41,064 nucleotides of DNA from an uncultured Lachnospiraceae bacterium (GTDB lineage Bacteria; Bacillota; Clostridia; Lachnospirales; Lachnospiraceae), in NCBI GenBank assembly GCA_946534145.1, contig CAMNCH010000010.1, positions 1-41,064 of the forward strand. Reading direction: 5' to 3'. Both the position numbers and the translations under genes were made by a program. The first letter of the stretch is position 1; every line of letters starts with the position of its first letter. The notes beneath the pieces are model-generated. The model saw only the letters and a program-made list of their open reading frames with translations. It was not told the DNA's origin and did not search any database. Positions 34,824 to 41,064 of the stretch are shown here, in pieces.

Positions 34824-35288
34824 ATGGATGAATTAAGAGTTGCAACAGAACTTGATACTACACAGTATATAGTAATTAAAATCGGTGAAGAATCCTACGG
34901 CATCAACATTGCATTTGTGGACAACATCGTAAGAATGCAGCACATTACACGAGTACCCAAGGTAGCTCCTTACTTAAAGGGCGTTATCAACTTAAGAGGT
35001 ATCGTGGTTCCCGTTATGAGCTTAAGACTTAAAATGGGTCTTGAAGACGATGTTATTACCAAGGCTACAAGAATTATCATTCTTAAGCTTGAAACTCAGG
35101 GAACGATAGGTATTATCGTTGATGAAGTAAGAGAAGTAATTACACTTGATTCGGAACATATCGAGAAAGTGGCTCAGGACTCCAATAAGTCCAACGAGCA
35201 CGTTAACTTCGTATCCGCAGTCGGCAAGACCGGTGACGAACTTGTTTCACTTCTCGATCTAAACACGGTTACATTGGAAACCGAATAA
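34824..35288 (+). CDS. cheW: Chemotaxis coupling protein CheW
   Basis: Links CheA to the receptors. The 154-residue protein has the CheW fold with YIVIKIGEESYGINIAFVD, the motif KGVINLRGIVVPVMSLR and IGIIVDEVREVI. AGGGGAGGGATT precedes the ATG. It lies between cheA and cheC. Confidence 0.97.
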   Translation: MDELRVATELDTTQYIVIKIGEESYGINIAFVDNIVRMQHITRVPKVAPYLKGVINLRGIVVPVMSLRLKMGLEDDVITKATRIIILKLETQGTIGIIVDEVREVITLDSEHIEKVAQDSNKSNEHVNFVSAVGKTGDELVSLLDLNTVTLETE

Positions 35289-35306
35289 GGTTTTTGGGAG
35301 AGGTCT

Positions 35307-35921
35307 ATGGATGATTTAAGTTTGGAGAACATGTCAACGCAGTATTATGACGTGTTAAAAGAAATAGGAAACATCGGAGCGGGCAATGCCACCACGGCAC
35401 TTGCCCAGATGCTTCAATGTAAAGTTGATATGAAGGTACCTCAGGTTAAGTTACTTGACTTTGGGGAAGTAGGTGCCTTAATGGGCGGCGAGGAGCAGAT
35501 AATGGCCGGTATTTACCTTTGCGTAGAAGGCGATATTACCGGAAGCATTATGTTCCTTCTTAAAAAGGATGCGGCCAAACACCTGGTTGCGAAGCTCATG
35601 GGTATGGAACTTCCGGGAGACGATCTTGACGAAATAGGTACTTCGGCGCTTAAGGAAATCGGTAATATTATTACCGGTGCGTACTTAAACTCCCTGTCGA
35701 CCCTTACAAACTTAAAGATTTATCCGTCGGTTCCGGACCTTACCATTGATATGGCAGGAGCAATCCTAAGCGTTCCCGCAATTGAATTCGGAACTCTTGG
35801 TGACAAGATATTACTTATTCAAACTCAGTTTACCGATGACTGTGAACTGGACGGCTTCTTTATACTGGTGCCGGATCTTGAGTCATACGGTAAGATTTTA
35901 GGAGCACTTGGAATAATGTAA
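35307..35921 (+). CDS. cheC: CheY-P phosphatase CheC
   Basis: Dephosphorylates CheY-P and binds CheD in the Bacillus-type adaptation system. The 204-residue protein carries both phosphatase signatures: Asp15-Glu19-Asn22 in DVLKEIGN and Ser113-Glu117-Asn120 in SALKEIGN. It lacks the FliN domain, which separates it from FliY. GGGAGAGG precedes the ATG. Confidence 0.96.
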   Translation: MDDLSLENMSTQYYDVLKEIGNIGAGNATTALAQMLQCKVDMKVPQVKLLDFGEVGALMGGEEQIMAGIYLCVEGDITGSIMFLLKKDAAKHLVAKLMGMELPGDDLDEIGTSALKEIGNIITGAYLNSLSTLTNLKIYPSVPDLTIDMAGAILSVPAIEFGTLGDKILLIQTQFTDDCELDGFFILVPDLESYGKILGALGIM

Positions 35922-35945
35922 CTAATTTGCGGGAGTTAATATTCT

Positions 35946-36431
35946 ATGAGTGAATGTATTAAGGTTGGCATGGCAGACCTAAAGGTATGCATAAGCCCCG
36001 ACAGCGTCACTACGTTGGGGCTTGGCTCCTGTGTAGGTATCGCCATCAGAGATCCCATCACGAAAATCGGAGGCCTTGCCCATGTAATGCTTCCGGATTC
36101 CGGAGCTATCAGAAATAATACAAATGTTTATAAATTCGCCGACACCGGCATAGTGGAACTGGTTAATCAGATGGAAAAAGCAGGTGCCAAGCGAAACAGA
36201 ATGGTTGCCAAAATAGCGGGCGGTGCCCAGATGTTCTCCTTTCAGAACAAAACCGACCTGGTAAGAGTGGGAGACAGAAACGTGGAAGCCAGCAAAAAAA
36301 CCTTAAAAGAACTGGGAATTCCTATTTTGGCAGAAGATACCGGCCTTAATTTCGGTCGTACGGTTATCTTTTATCCCGAGACGGGCGACTATGTCATTCG
36401 TGCCGTGGGTAAGGAAGAGAGGGTCATTTGA
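35946..36431 (+). CDS. cheD: Chemoreceptor glutamine deamidase CheD
   Basis: Deamidates receptor glutamines and activates CheC. The 161-residue protein shows the catalytic residues Thr23, Cys29 (GLGSCVGIAIRD) and His46 (GGLAHVMLPDS), with the same spacing as the Thermotoga enzyme. The C-terminal part has KIAGGAQMF and GLNFGRTVIF. GGGAG precedes the ATG. Confidence 0.97.
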   Translation: MSECIKVGMADLKVCISPDSVTTLGLGSCVGIAIRDPITKIGGLAHVMLPDSGAIRNNTNVYKFADTGIVELVNQMEKAGAKRNRMVAKIAGGAQMFSFQNKTDLVRVGDRNVEASKKTLKELGIPILAEDTGLNFGRTVIFYPETGDYVIRAVGKEERVI

Positions 36432-36432
36432 G

Positions 36433-36720
36433 GTGAACAGAAGACAGCTTCCGCTATTGCTTATGCTTATTGCGGGTGCAATTACAACACTGACAGTATA
36501 TTTTAAAGGCCTTGGTTTAAAAACAATGCTCATTGCATTGCTGGCTGCTTTGGTTGCCTTTTATTTCATCGGGTCGCTGGTTGAGTATATTCTTTCTTCT
36601 TTTGACAAGAAGAATGCTCCGGAGGTCTCCGATGAAGGCGAGGTAATAGAGAAAGAAGCGGCCACTCCGGTTCAGGAGAGAGCACCTGAGGCCGCAGAAG
36701 AAGAGGAAGTGGCACAGTAG
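36433..36720 (+). CDS. Small membrane protein of unknown function
   Basis: Not recognised. The start is taken as GTG at 36433, one base after the cheD stop, with AGAGGG at 36418-36423 as ribosome site; an upstream in-frame ATG lies within cheD and is less likely. The 95-residue product opens with NRRQ, then two membrane helices (about residues 5-20 and 28-50). An acidic Glu/Ala-rich tail (about 56-95) with EAAEEEEVAQ at the end is probably cytoplasmic. The location between cheD and fliA suggests a motility-linked role, but nothing in the sequence gives a function. Confidence 0.75.
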   Translation: MNRRQLPLLLMLIAGAITTLTVYFKGLGLKTMLIALLAALVAFYFIGSLVEYILSSFDKKNAPEVSDEGEVIEKEAATPVQERAPEAAEEEEVAQ

Positions 36721-36725
36721 CTTGA

Positions 36726-36742
36726 TTCTTTAGCCTAAAGAA
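36726..36742. repeat. 17-base palindrome upstream of fliA
   Basis: TTCTTTAG-C-CTAAAGAA is a perfect 8-1-8 inverted repeat, ending 24 bases before the fliA ATG. It could be an operator or form an mRNA hairpin with a 5-base loop before the ribosome site. Confidence 0.5.
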
Positions 36743-36765
36743 ATAACAGGGGATGGCGTTTTTAA

Positions 36766-37536
36766 ATGGACGAACAGGGAAGGAAAAAACTCTGGGAGAA
36801 ATATTCTTCCGAAAAGACAGCTGATTTAAGAGAACAATTGATACTTGAGTACGCTCCGTTAGTCAAAGTAGTAGCGGGGCGCCTTAGTATGTATTTAGGT
36901 TATAATGTTGAGTACGATGATTTGTGCAGTTACGGCATTTTTGGCCTTATTGACGCTATAGATAAGTTCGATTTCGGCAAAGACGTTAAGTTTGAGACTT
37001 ATGCAAGTCTTCGTATCAGAGGCTCTATCCTTGACCAGATTCGTAAGATGGACTGGATTCCCAGAACCGTCCGTCAGCGCCAGAGAGATATCGATAAGGC
37101 CATGCACGAGATTGAGATAGAAAAGGGTCATCCCGCCACCGATGAAGAGCTTGCGGCCAAGTTAGGCATTTCCGGGGATGAGCTTAACGACTGGCAGTCT
37201 CAGCTTAAAGTTACCAATGTTATTTCTTTAAACGAATTTATGGAATCGGGAGCAGAGGTGCCCAACGAGCGTAACCTTGCTTCTCACTTTGAGACTCCAG
37301 AAGAAGTAATGGACAAAAAAGAATTAAAGCAAAAGCTCATGGAATCTCTGGAGAGTTTAACTGAGAAAGAAAAGCAGGTTATCCTCCTTTACTACTACGA
37401 AGAACTTACTTTAAAAGAAATAAGCTACGCTCTTGAGGTGTCCGAATCAAGAGTGTCACAGCTTCATACAAAAGCTTTGTCAAAAATGCGAGAAAAGCTT
37501 GGACGATACATGGGAATTCTGTTAGAATCAAAGTAG
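36766..37536 (+). CDS. fliA: RNA polymerase sigma-28 factor FliA (SigD)
   Basis: Directs transcription of late flagellar and chemotaxis genes. The 256-residue protein has region 2 with YDDLCSYGIFGLIDAIDKFD and FETYASLRIRGSILDQIRKMDWIPR-type sequence. Region 3 includes HPATDEELAAKLGIS. Region 4 has LTLKEISYALEVSESRVSQL. CAGGGG at 36746-36751 is the likely ribosome site. The order cheC-cheD-fliA matches B. subtilis cheC-cheD-sigD except for the small inserted gene. No FlgM anti-sigma gene is in the window. Confidence 0.97.
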   Translation: MDEQGRKKLWEKYSSEKTADLREQLILEYAPLVKVVAGRLSMYLGYNVEYDDLCSYGIFGLIDAIDKFDFGKDVKFETYASLRIRGSILDQIRKMDWIPRTVRQRQRDIDKAMHEIEIEKGHPATDEELAAKLGISGDELNDWQSQLKVTNVISLNEFMESGAEVPNERNLASHFETPEEVMDKKELKQKLMESLESLTEKEKQVILLYYYEELTLKEISYALEVSESRVSQLHTKALSKMREKLGRYMGILLESK

Positions 37537-37564
37537 ATAATAAATTTACTTATGGGGGCTTTAT

Positions 37565-39160
37565 ATGAACGGTTATTTTCAGATAGTTCAACAGAACAAC
37601 AGGTGCTGCATTAAGCTTGTACCGCCTACGGACGGTGGCACCCCTTTTAAACCCGAAGACTTGACAGAATACCTTTCCATCAAAAATGTTACTTACGATT
37701 TGAAGGCTTTGTTTGCTACGCTTTCAAATCTTTCTGAAACGGTAGTTTTCCCTACCAATACTCCTTTTTCCACCAAAGATTCCGAATATTGCAAAGTAAG
37801 CTGCGCTCCCGACAATATGTCTGTGAGTGTTATGATGGTGCCTCCTTTTGAGGGCGGCTCCACGATGAGCAAAGAAGAATTCATGCGTGAATTTTCTTCA
37901 AGAGGAATCTGCTTTGGCTTTGATGTTGCAGCAATCGACAAGTTTTTAAAGGAACGTCCTTACTGTACCCACGTAGTGCTGGTTAAAGGTCAGCCTCCGG
38001 TGCAGGGTACGGATGCTTCCATTGAATACTTTTTTAATACCGACCCCAGAGTTAAGCCTACACTTAATGAGGACGGCAGCGTAGACTTCTTTAACTTAAA
38101 TACCATCAATCACTGCAAACAGGGGGACCTTCTTGCGAAGCTTACTCCTGCGGTTCACGGTGAATACGGTACCAACGTTAAAGGCGAGAGGCTTAAGCCG
38201 AGAGACGTTAAGGCCGCCATTCTTAAGTTTGGTCACAATATTGATATCAACGAAGAGAAGACCGAACTTCGCTCCCAGGTTAACGGTCATGTTTCCCTGA
38301 TAGAAGGCAAGGTCTTTGTATCCAACGTATTTGAAGTAGAGAACGTAGACAACTCCGTAGGTAACATTGATTACGACGGAAGCGTTCGCGTTAACGGTAA
38401 TGTTTGTGAGAACTTCTCCGTTAAGGCCAAAGGCTCCATAGAGGTTCGTGGCGTTGTAGAAGGTGCTTACCTTGAGGCCGGTGAGAACATCACTATAGCC
38501 AGAGGTATGAACGGTATGCACAAAGGTGTACTTAAGGCCGGTGGCAATATTGTTACCAAGTTCCTTGAGAATGCTTCGGCTACCGCGGGAGGCTTTCTTG
38601 AGTCGGAATCCATCCTTCACTGTAATGTAAGTGCGGGAACGGATATTAAGGTTACCGGTAAGAGAGGCTTCATTTCCGGCGGACGTGCCTGCGCCACCAA
38701 CTGTATCGAGGTTAAGACCTTAGGCTCCGAAATGGGTACGGATACCGTGGTTGAAGTAGGTATGGATACCAAGGTTAAGGCGGCTGTTCAAGACCTGCAA
38801 AAGAAAATTGTGGAGATTAACAAGCAGCTTACCACCATACGCCCCGTACTGGAAGGCGCCAAACAAAAGCTTTCTCAGGGCATTAAGATGACCACTCCGC
38901 AGCTTATGCAGATTCAGCAGCTGGCCAAACTCAATAACGCGCTTACCGCCGAGCTTAACAAAGCAACGGAAGAGTTAAACGGATATCAGGGAGTCATGGA
39001 TACGGACGATCCCAACAGCAAGGGTTCCGTAGTGGTTACCGGAGATGTGTTCCCTGGCGTTAAGATATGTATTGATGATGTTTCAATGGTAGTTAAGGGC
39101 GCCGTTAAATATTGCCGCTTTATTAAACAGGCCGGTGATGTTAAAATGGTAGCTATCTAA
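37565..39160 (+). CDS. FapA family protein (DUF342)
   Basis: A 531-residue protein recognised as FapA/DUF342. It has a variable N-terminal domain (about 1-175) and the family core with AVHGEYGTNVKGERLKPRD. A repetitive beta-helix-like section (about 255-405) is rich in Val, Gly and Asn with GNVxxNF and GxVEGAYLEAG steps. A coiled coil (about 415-475) and a short C-terminal strand region with GDVFPGVKICID follow. The family is polymer-forming-like and its role is not settled. Its place right after fliA points to motility or envelope work. Confidence 0.85.
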   Translation: MNGYFQIVQQNNRCCIKLVPPTDGGTPFKPEDLTEYLSIKNVTYDLKALFATLSNLSETVVFPTNTPFSTKDSEYCKVSCAPDNMSVSVMMVPPFEGGSTMSKEEFMREFSSRGICFGFDVAAIDKFLKERPYCTHVVLVKGQPPVQGTDASIEYFFNTDPRVKPTLNEDGSVDFFNLNTINHCKQGDLLAKLTPAVHGEYGTNVKGERLKPRDVKAAILKFGHNIDINEEKTELRSQVNGHVSLIEGKVFVSNVFEVENVDNSVGNIDYDGSVRVNGNVCENFSVKAKGSIEVRGVVEGAYLEAGENITIARGMNGMHKGVLKAGGNIVTKFLENASATAGGFLESESILHCNVSAGTDIKVTGKRGFISGGRACATNCIEVKTLGSEMGTDTVVEVGMDTKVKAAVQDLQKKIVEINKQLTTIRPVLEGAKQKLSQGIKMTTPQLMQIQQLAKLNNALTAELNKATEELNGYQGVMDTDDPNSKGSVVVTGDVFPGVKICIDDVSMVVKGAVKYCRFIKQAGDVKMVAI

Positions 39161-39187
39161 AAGTGCTTTAAAAATGGGGGAAATTGA

Positions 39188-39520
39188 ATGGGATTAGGAC
39201 CGCTTGAATTATCGGGCGCTCTGCAGAGGACTCAGGACATTGCGACCATACGTCACAATGAAGAACACAAGGGTCAGGTGGATCAGAACCACTTTGTGGA
39301 CCGTCTCAACAAGGAAGTGAATGACCGCGCCAACACCGTTAAGAGCACCACCGAAACTCTTAATGAGCAAAAGAAATTCGACGCCAAGGAAAAAGGCTCC
39401 AACGAGTACACCGGCGACGGCGGTCGACACAAAAAAGACGAGGATGCTCACAGTCACGGACATGACAAAGAGGGTGTCCACATTAAAATGTCGGAATCTA
39501 GTTTTGATATAAGGATATAG
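39188..39520 (+). CDS. Hypothetical 110-residue hydrophilic, His-rich protein
   Basis: Not recognised. It has GGGGG-type ribosome sequence (39174-39179) and a clear ATG. The product is entirely hydrophilic with no membrane helix. The N-terminal half is helical with a MGLGPLELSGALQRTQDI start. The C-terminal half is Lys/Asp/Glu/His-rich with DAHSHGHDKEG, which might bind metal, and ends SESSFDIRI. It lies between fapA and the SwrB-like gene with 2 bases to the next ATG. It is probably a real operon member, as the tight packing shows. Confidence 0.7.
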   Translation: MGLGPLELSGALQRTQDIATIRHNEEHKGQVDQNHFVDRLNKEVNDRANTVKSTTETLNEQKKFDAKEKGSNEYTGDGGRHKKDEDAHSHGHDKEGVHIKMSESSFDIRI

Positions 39521-39522
39521 TC

Positions 39523-40314
39523 ATGAGTGTAACCGAAATAGTGTTGTTATGTATAGGAGGCTTATTCTTTGCAATAAGCTTCTTTTTACCTGACGTTAAG
39601 AAAAAAGAAGAGGAGCACGTCACCAAAGAAGAGATTAAGCGCTTAATCGACGAAGAGATGAAGAACGCCAAAGAACGCATCGACGATATGGTGGACGAAA
39701 CGGTCAATTACTCCGTTGAGAAGACCGAACGTGCCCTTGAAAGACTTTCCAACGAAAAGATTATGGCGGTGGACGAATACTCAGAAACCGTGCTCAAGAA
39801 AATAAACGACAATCACAACGAAGCTGTTTTTTTGTACGACATGCTCAATGACAAGGACGAAAAGCTTAAAAATGCCGGAGATGAGATTAAGACCTCCATG
39901 GACAAGCTTGAAACCGAGAAAAAAGAGCTTGAAGAGAAGAAACGCATAGAAGAGGAAGCTCAGAAGAAGGCCGAAGAAGTTTTAAAAGAAGCTGCCAAGG
40001 CAGAAGAGAAACCTGAGTTTGTGCCCTTTATACCCGAGAGACTTGAAATTGTGGACGGTGTTGCTGTTCCCGCAGTGAAGGCCGAACCCCTCAAGGACAA
40101 GCCCGCTCCCAAGCCCCGCAAAAAGGCTTCCAAAGAAACCTCCGTGCCGGTTCATTTTGAATCCGACAACGACGGTCGCAAGAATTCCAACGAAATGATC
40201 AGAAAGCTTCACAGCGAAGGCAAGTCCAACATGCAGATTGCAAGAGAACTTGGACTCGGCGTAGGTGAGGTTAAGCTTGTAATAGATTTATTTGCATCAA
40301 AAAAAGAAGGTTAA
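39523..40314 (+). CDS. DUF6115-type membrane-anchored coiled-coil protein, SwrB-like position
   Basis: The 263-residue protein has one N-terminal membrane helix (about residues 3-21). A long charged coiled coil (about 25-165) is followed by a Pro/Lys-rich linker. A small C-terminal helix-turn-helix-like domain (about 222-260) reads NEMIRKLHSEGKSNMQIARE, then LGLGVGEVKLVIDLF. In B. subtilis the operon also ends after sigD with swrB, whose product has an N-terminal membrane helix and helps activate flagellar export assembly. Equivalence to SwrB is an inference from layout and location. AAGGAT lies 6 bases before the ATG. Confidence 0.75.
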   Translation: MSVTEIVLLCIGGLFFAISFFLPDVKKKEEEHVTKEEIKRLIDEEMKNAKERIDDMVDETVNYSVEKTERALERLSNEKIMAVDEYSETVLKKINDNHNEAVFLYDMLNDKDEKLKNAGDEIKTSMDKLETEKKELEEKKRIEEEAQKKAEEVLKEAAKAEEKPEFVPFIPERLEIVDGVAVPAVKAEPLKDKPAPKPRKKASKETSVPVHFESDNDGRKNSNEMIRKLHSEGKSNMQIARELGLGVGEVKLVIDLFASKKEG

Positions 40315-40317
40315 TTC

Positions 40318-40932
40318 ATGAAACTTAAGTCATATTTAAGGGGAATCGGTGCCGGCATGATTGTGGCGGCTCTGATAATGGGGATTTCGGCACCGAAAGG
40401 CAACGCCAAAGCCCCTGACCCGGAACCCAAGCAGACGCTTCTTGAGTCTGTACAGGATATATCATCAGCTGATAAGGATGCCTCTTCAAACGCTTCGGAC
40501 GAGCAGGACAGCGTTTCCGAAGGAGAAGGCGTAAGAGTTGTTTCTATTCCGACACCCGCCTCTGTTGAGGCAGGTACAGAATCTGACGGCACATCGGAAG
40601 AGGGAGGCAAGACCGAATTTGTGGATGTTTCCGATGCGGAACCTGACACTCCTCCGGAGCCCGAAGGACCTCCGGCCATCGATCCCATGCCCGAGGATGA
40701 AACCGGCTATGTTACCAACGGAGAGACAGTTGTTATCAAGGTTATCAAAGGCGACAGTTCCGTAAGTGTCAGCCGTCGTATTTTTGAGGCAGGTCTTGTG
40801 GAATCCGCTGTGGAGTTTGACCGCTACTTGTGCGACAATCACTACGACAAATCCATCAGTGTCGGCGAATATGAGATAGCAATCGGCGCTGATTTTGAGA
40901 CTATTGCGAAGACCATTACCAGAAGAAATTAA
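40318..40932 (+). CDS. Short MltG/YceG-like protein lacking the catalytic domain
   Basis: A 204-residue protein with an N-terminal membrane helix (about residues 8-27), an acidic Ser/Pro/Glu-rich linker (about 30-130), and a C-terminal domain of about 70 residues. That domain resembles the LysM-like subdomain of endolytic transglycosylases: VVIKVIKGDSSVSVSRRIFE, then GLVESAVEFDRYL, then ISVGEYEI. The catalytic part with its glutamate is absent; the reading frame ends at TAA with a strong terminator behind it. It may be a peptidoglycan-binding or scaffold protein. Last gene of the operon. Confidence 0.75.
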   Translation: MKLKSYLRGIGAGMIVAALIMGISAPKGNAKAPDPEPKQTLLESVQDISSADKDASSNASDEQDSVSEGEGVRVVSIPTPASVEAGTESDGTSEEGGKTEFVDVSDAEPDTPPEPEGPPAIDPMPEDETGYVTNGETVVIKVIKGDSSVSVSRRIFEAGLVESAVEFDRYLCDNHYDKSISVGEYEIAIGADFETIAKTITRRN

Positions 40933-40946
40933 TATGAATTTTTCAG

Positions 40947-40974
40947 GGTGCAGACTTATGTCTGCACCTTTTTT
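40947..40974 (+). terminator. Intrinsic terminator ending the flagellar/chemotaxis operon
   Basis: GGTGCAGAC (40947-40955) and GTCTGCACC (40960-40968) form a perfect 9-bp stem around TTAT, followed by six T (40969-40974). It starts 14 bases after the last gene. The final 90 bases of the window show no gene; a TATAAT at 41004-41009 lacks a convincing -35 box. Confidence 0.92.
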
Positions 40975-41064
40975 ACGTTAACGTCCCGTTATTGTTTCAT
41001 GCCTATAATATTTTTTGTAAATCCAATTTAGCACTTATCTGTAAAGGATTAAGAAGTTGGCTGA

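Noticed and set aside
41004..41009. TATAAT after the operon terminator
   Set aside because: No acceptable -35 box 16-18 bases upstream, and the downstream gene, if any, is outside the window.
1..41064. Mobile elements, CRISPR arrays, tRNA or rRNA genes
   Set aside because: I saw no transposase or integrase gene, no spaced direct-repeat array and no recognisable tRNA or rRNA sequence. The region reads as ordinary core chromosome.

Overview
The window is a Firmicute (Bacillota) chromosome segment. It is most likely from a motile Lachnospiraceae-type Clostridium such as the Butyrivibrio/Roseburia/Lachnospira group. Reasons: strong AGGAGG ribosome sites, moderate GC, a CodY-type global regulator, a Bacillus-style chemotaxis set (CheC, CheD, FliY), and a very long fla/che operon in nearly the Bacillus subtilis order. 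The genus is an inference; there is no rRNA or other decisive marker.

Left end (1-5961): the 3' end of a ComM/YifB-type AAA+ gene, then dprA, a convergent membrane-bound GGDEF gene on the minus strand, topA and codY. In B. subtilis the order dprA-topA-trmFO-xerC-hslV-hslU-codY-flgB is known. Here the genes between topA and codY are absent and a diguanylate cyclase gene sits between dprA and topA. topA and codY each end in a good intrinsic terminator and each has a plausible sigma-A promoter.

Control region (5866-6224): 359 bases without a gene. It holds the codY terminator, a near-repeat of 18 bases, an inverted repeat and a candidate sigma-A promoter for the flagellar operon.

Flagellar and chemotaxis region (6225-40932), all on the plus strand and tightly packed: flgB-flgC-fliE-fliF-fliG-fliH-fliI-fliJ-(YlxF/MgtE_N-like)-fliK-flgD-(TIGR02530-type)-flgE-flbD/swrD-motA-motB-fliL-fliM-fliY-cheY-fliO-fliP-fliQ-fliR-flhB-flhA-flhF-flhG-(PilZ/YcgR-like)-cheB-cheA-cheW-cheC-cheD-(95-aa membrane protein)-fliA-fapA-(110-aa His-rich protein)-(DUF6115/SwrB-like)-(short MltG/YceG-like). 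The products form the proximal rod, MS ring, switch, export apparatus, hook scaffold and hook, stator, chemotaxis core and the sigma-28 factor. A strong terminator at 40947-40974 ends the series. Late genes (flagellin, FliD, FlgK/L, FlgM), FlgG-type rod genes, cheR and receptors are not in the window.

The series does not look like one simple transcript. I see a terminator-like hairpin after flgE, a candidate sigma-28 promoter before fliK, and a near-consensus sigma-A promoter before cheB with a CodY-box-like sequence at the predicted start site. Together with codY upstream of the operon, a GGDEF gene and a PilZ gene, this suggests nutritional (CodY) and c-di-GMP input into motility. No mobile element, CRISPR array, tRNA or rRNA was seen. 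The least described parts are small accessory genes, protein domain oddities (FlgD tail, methionine-rich FliY linker) and the regulatory sites.
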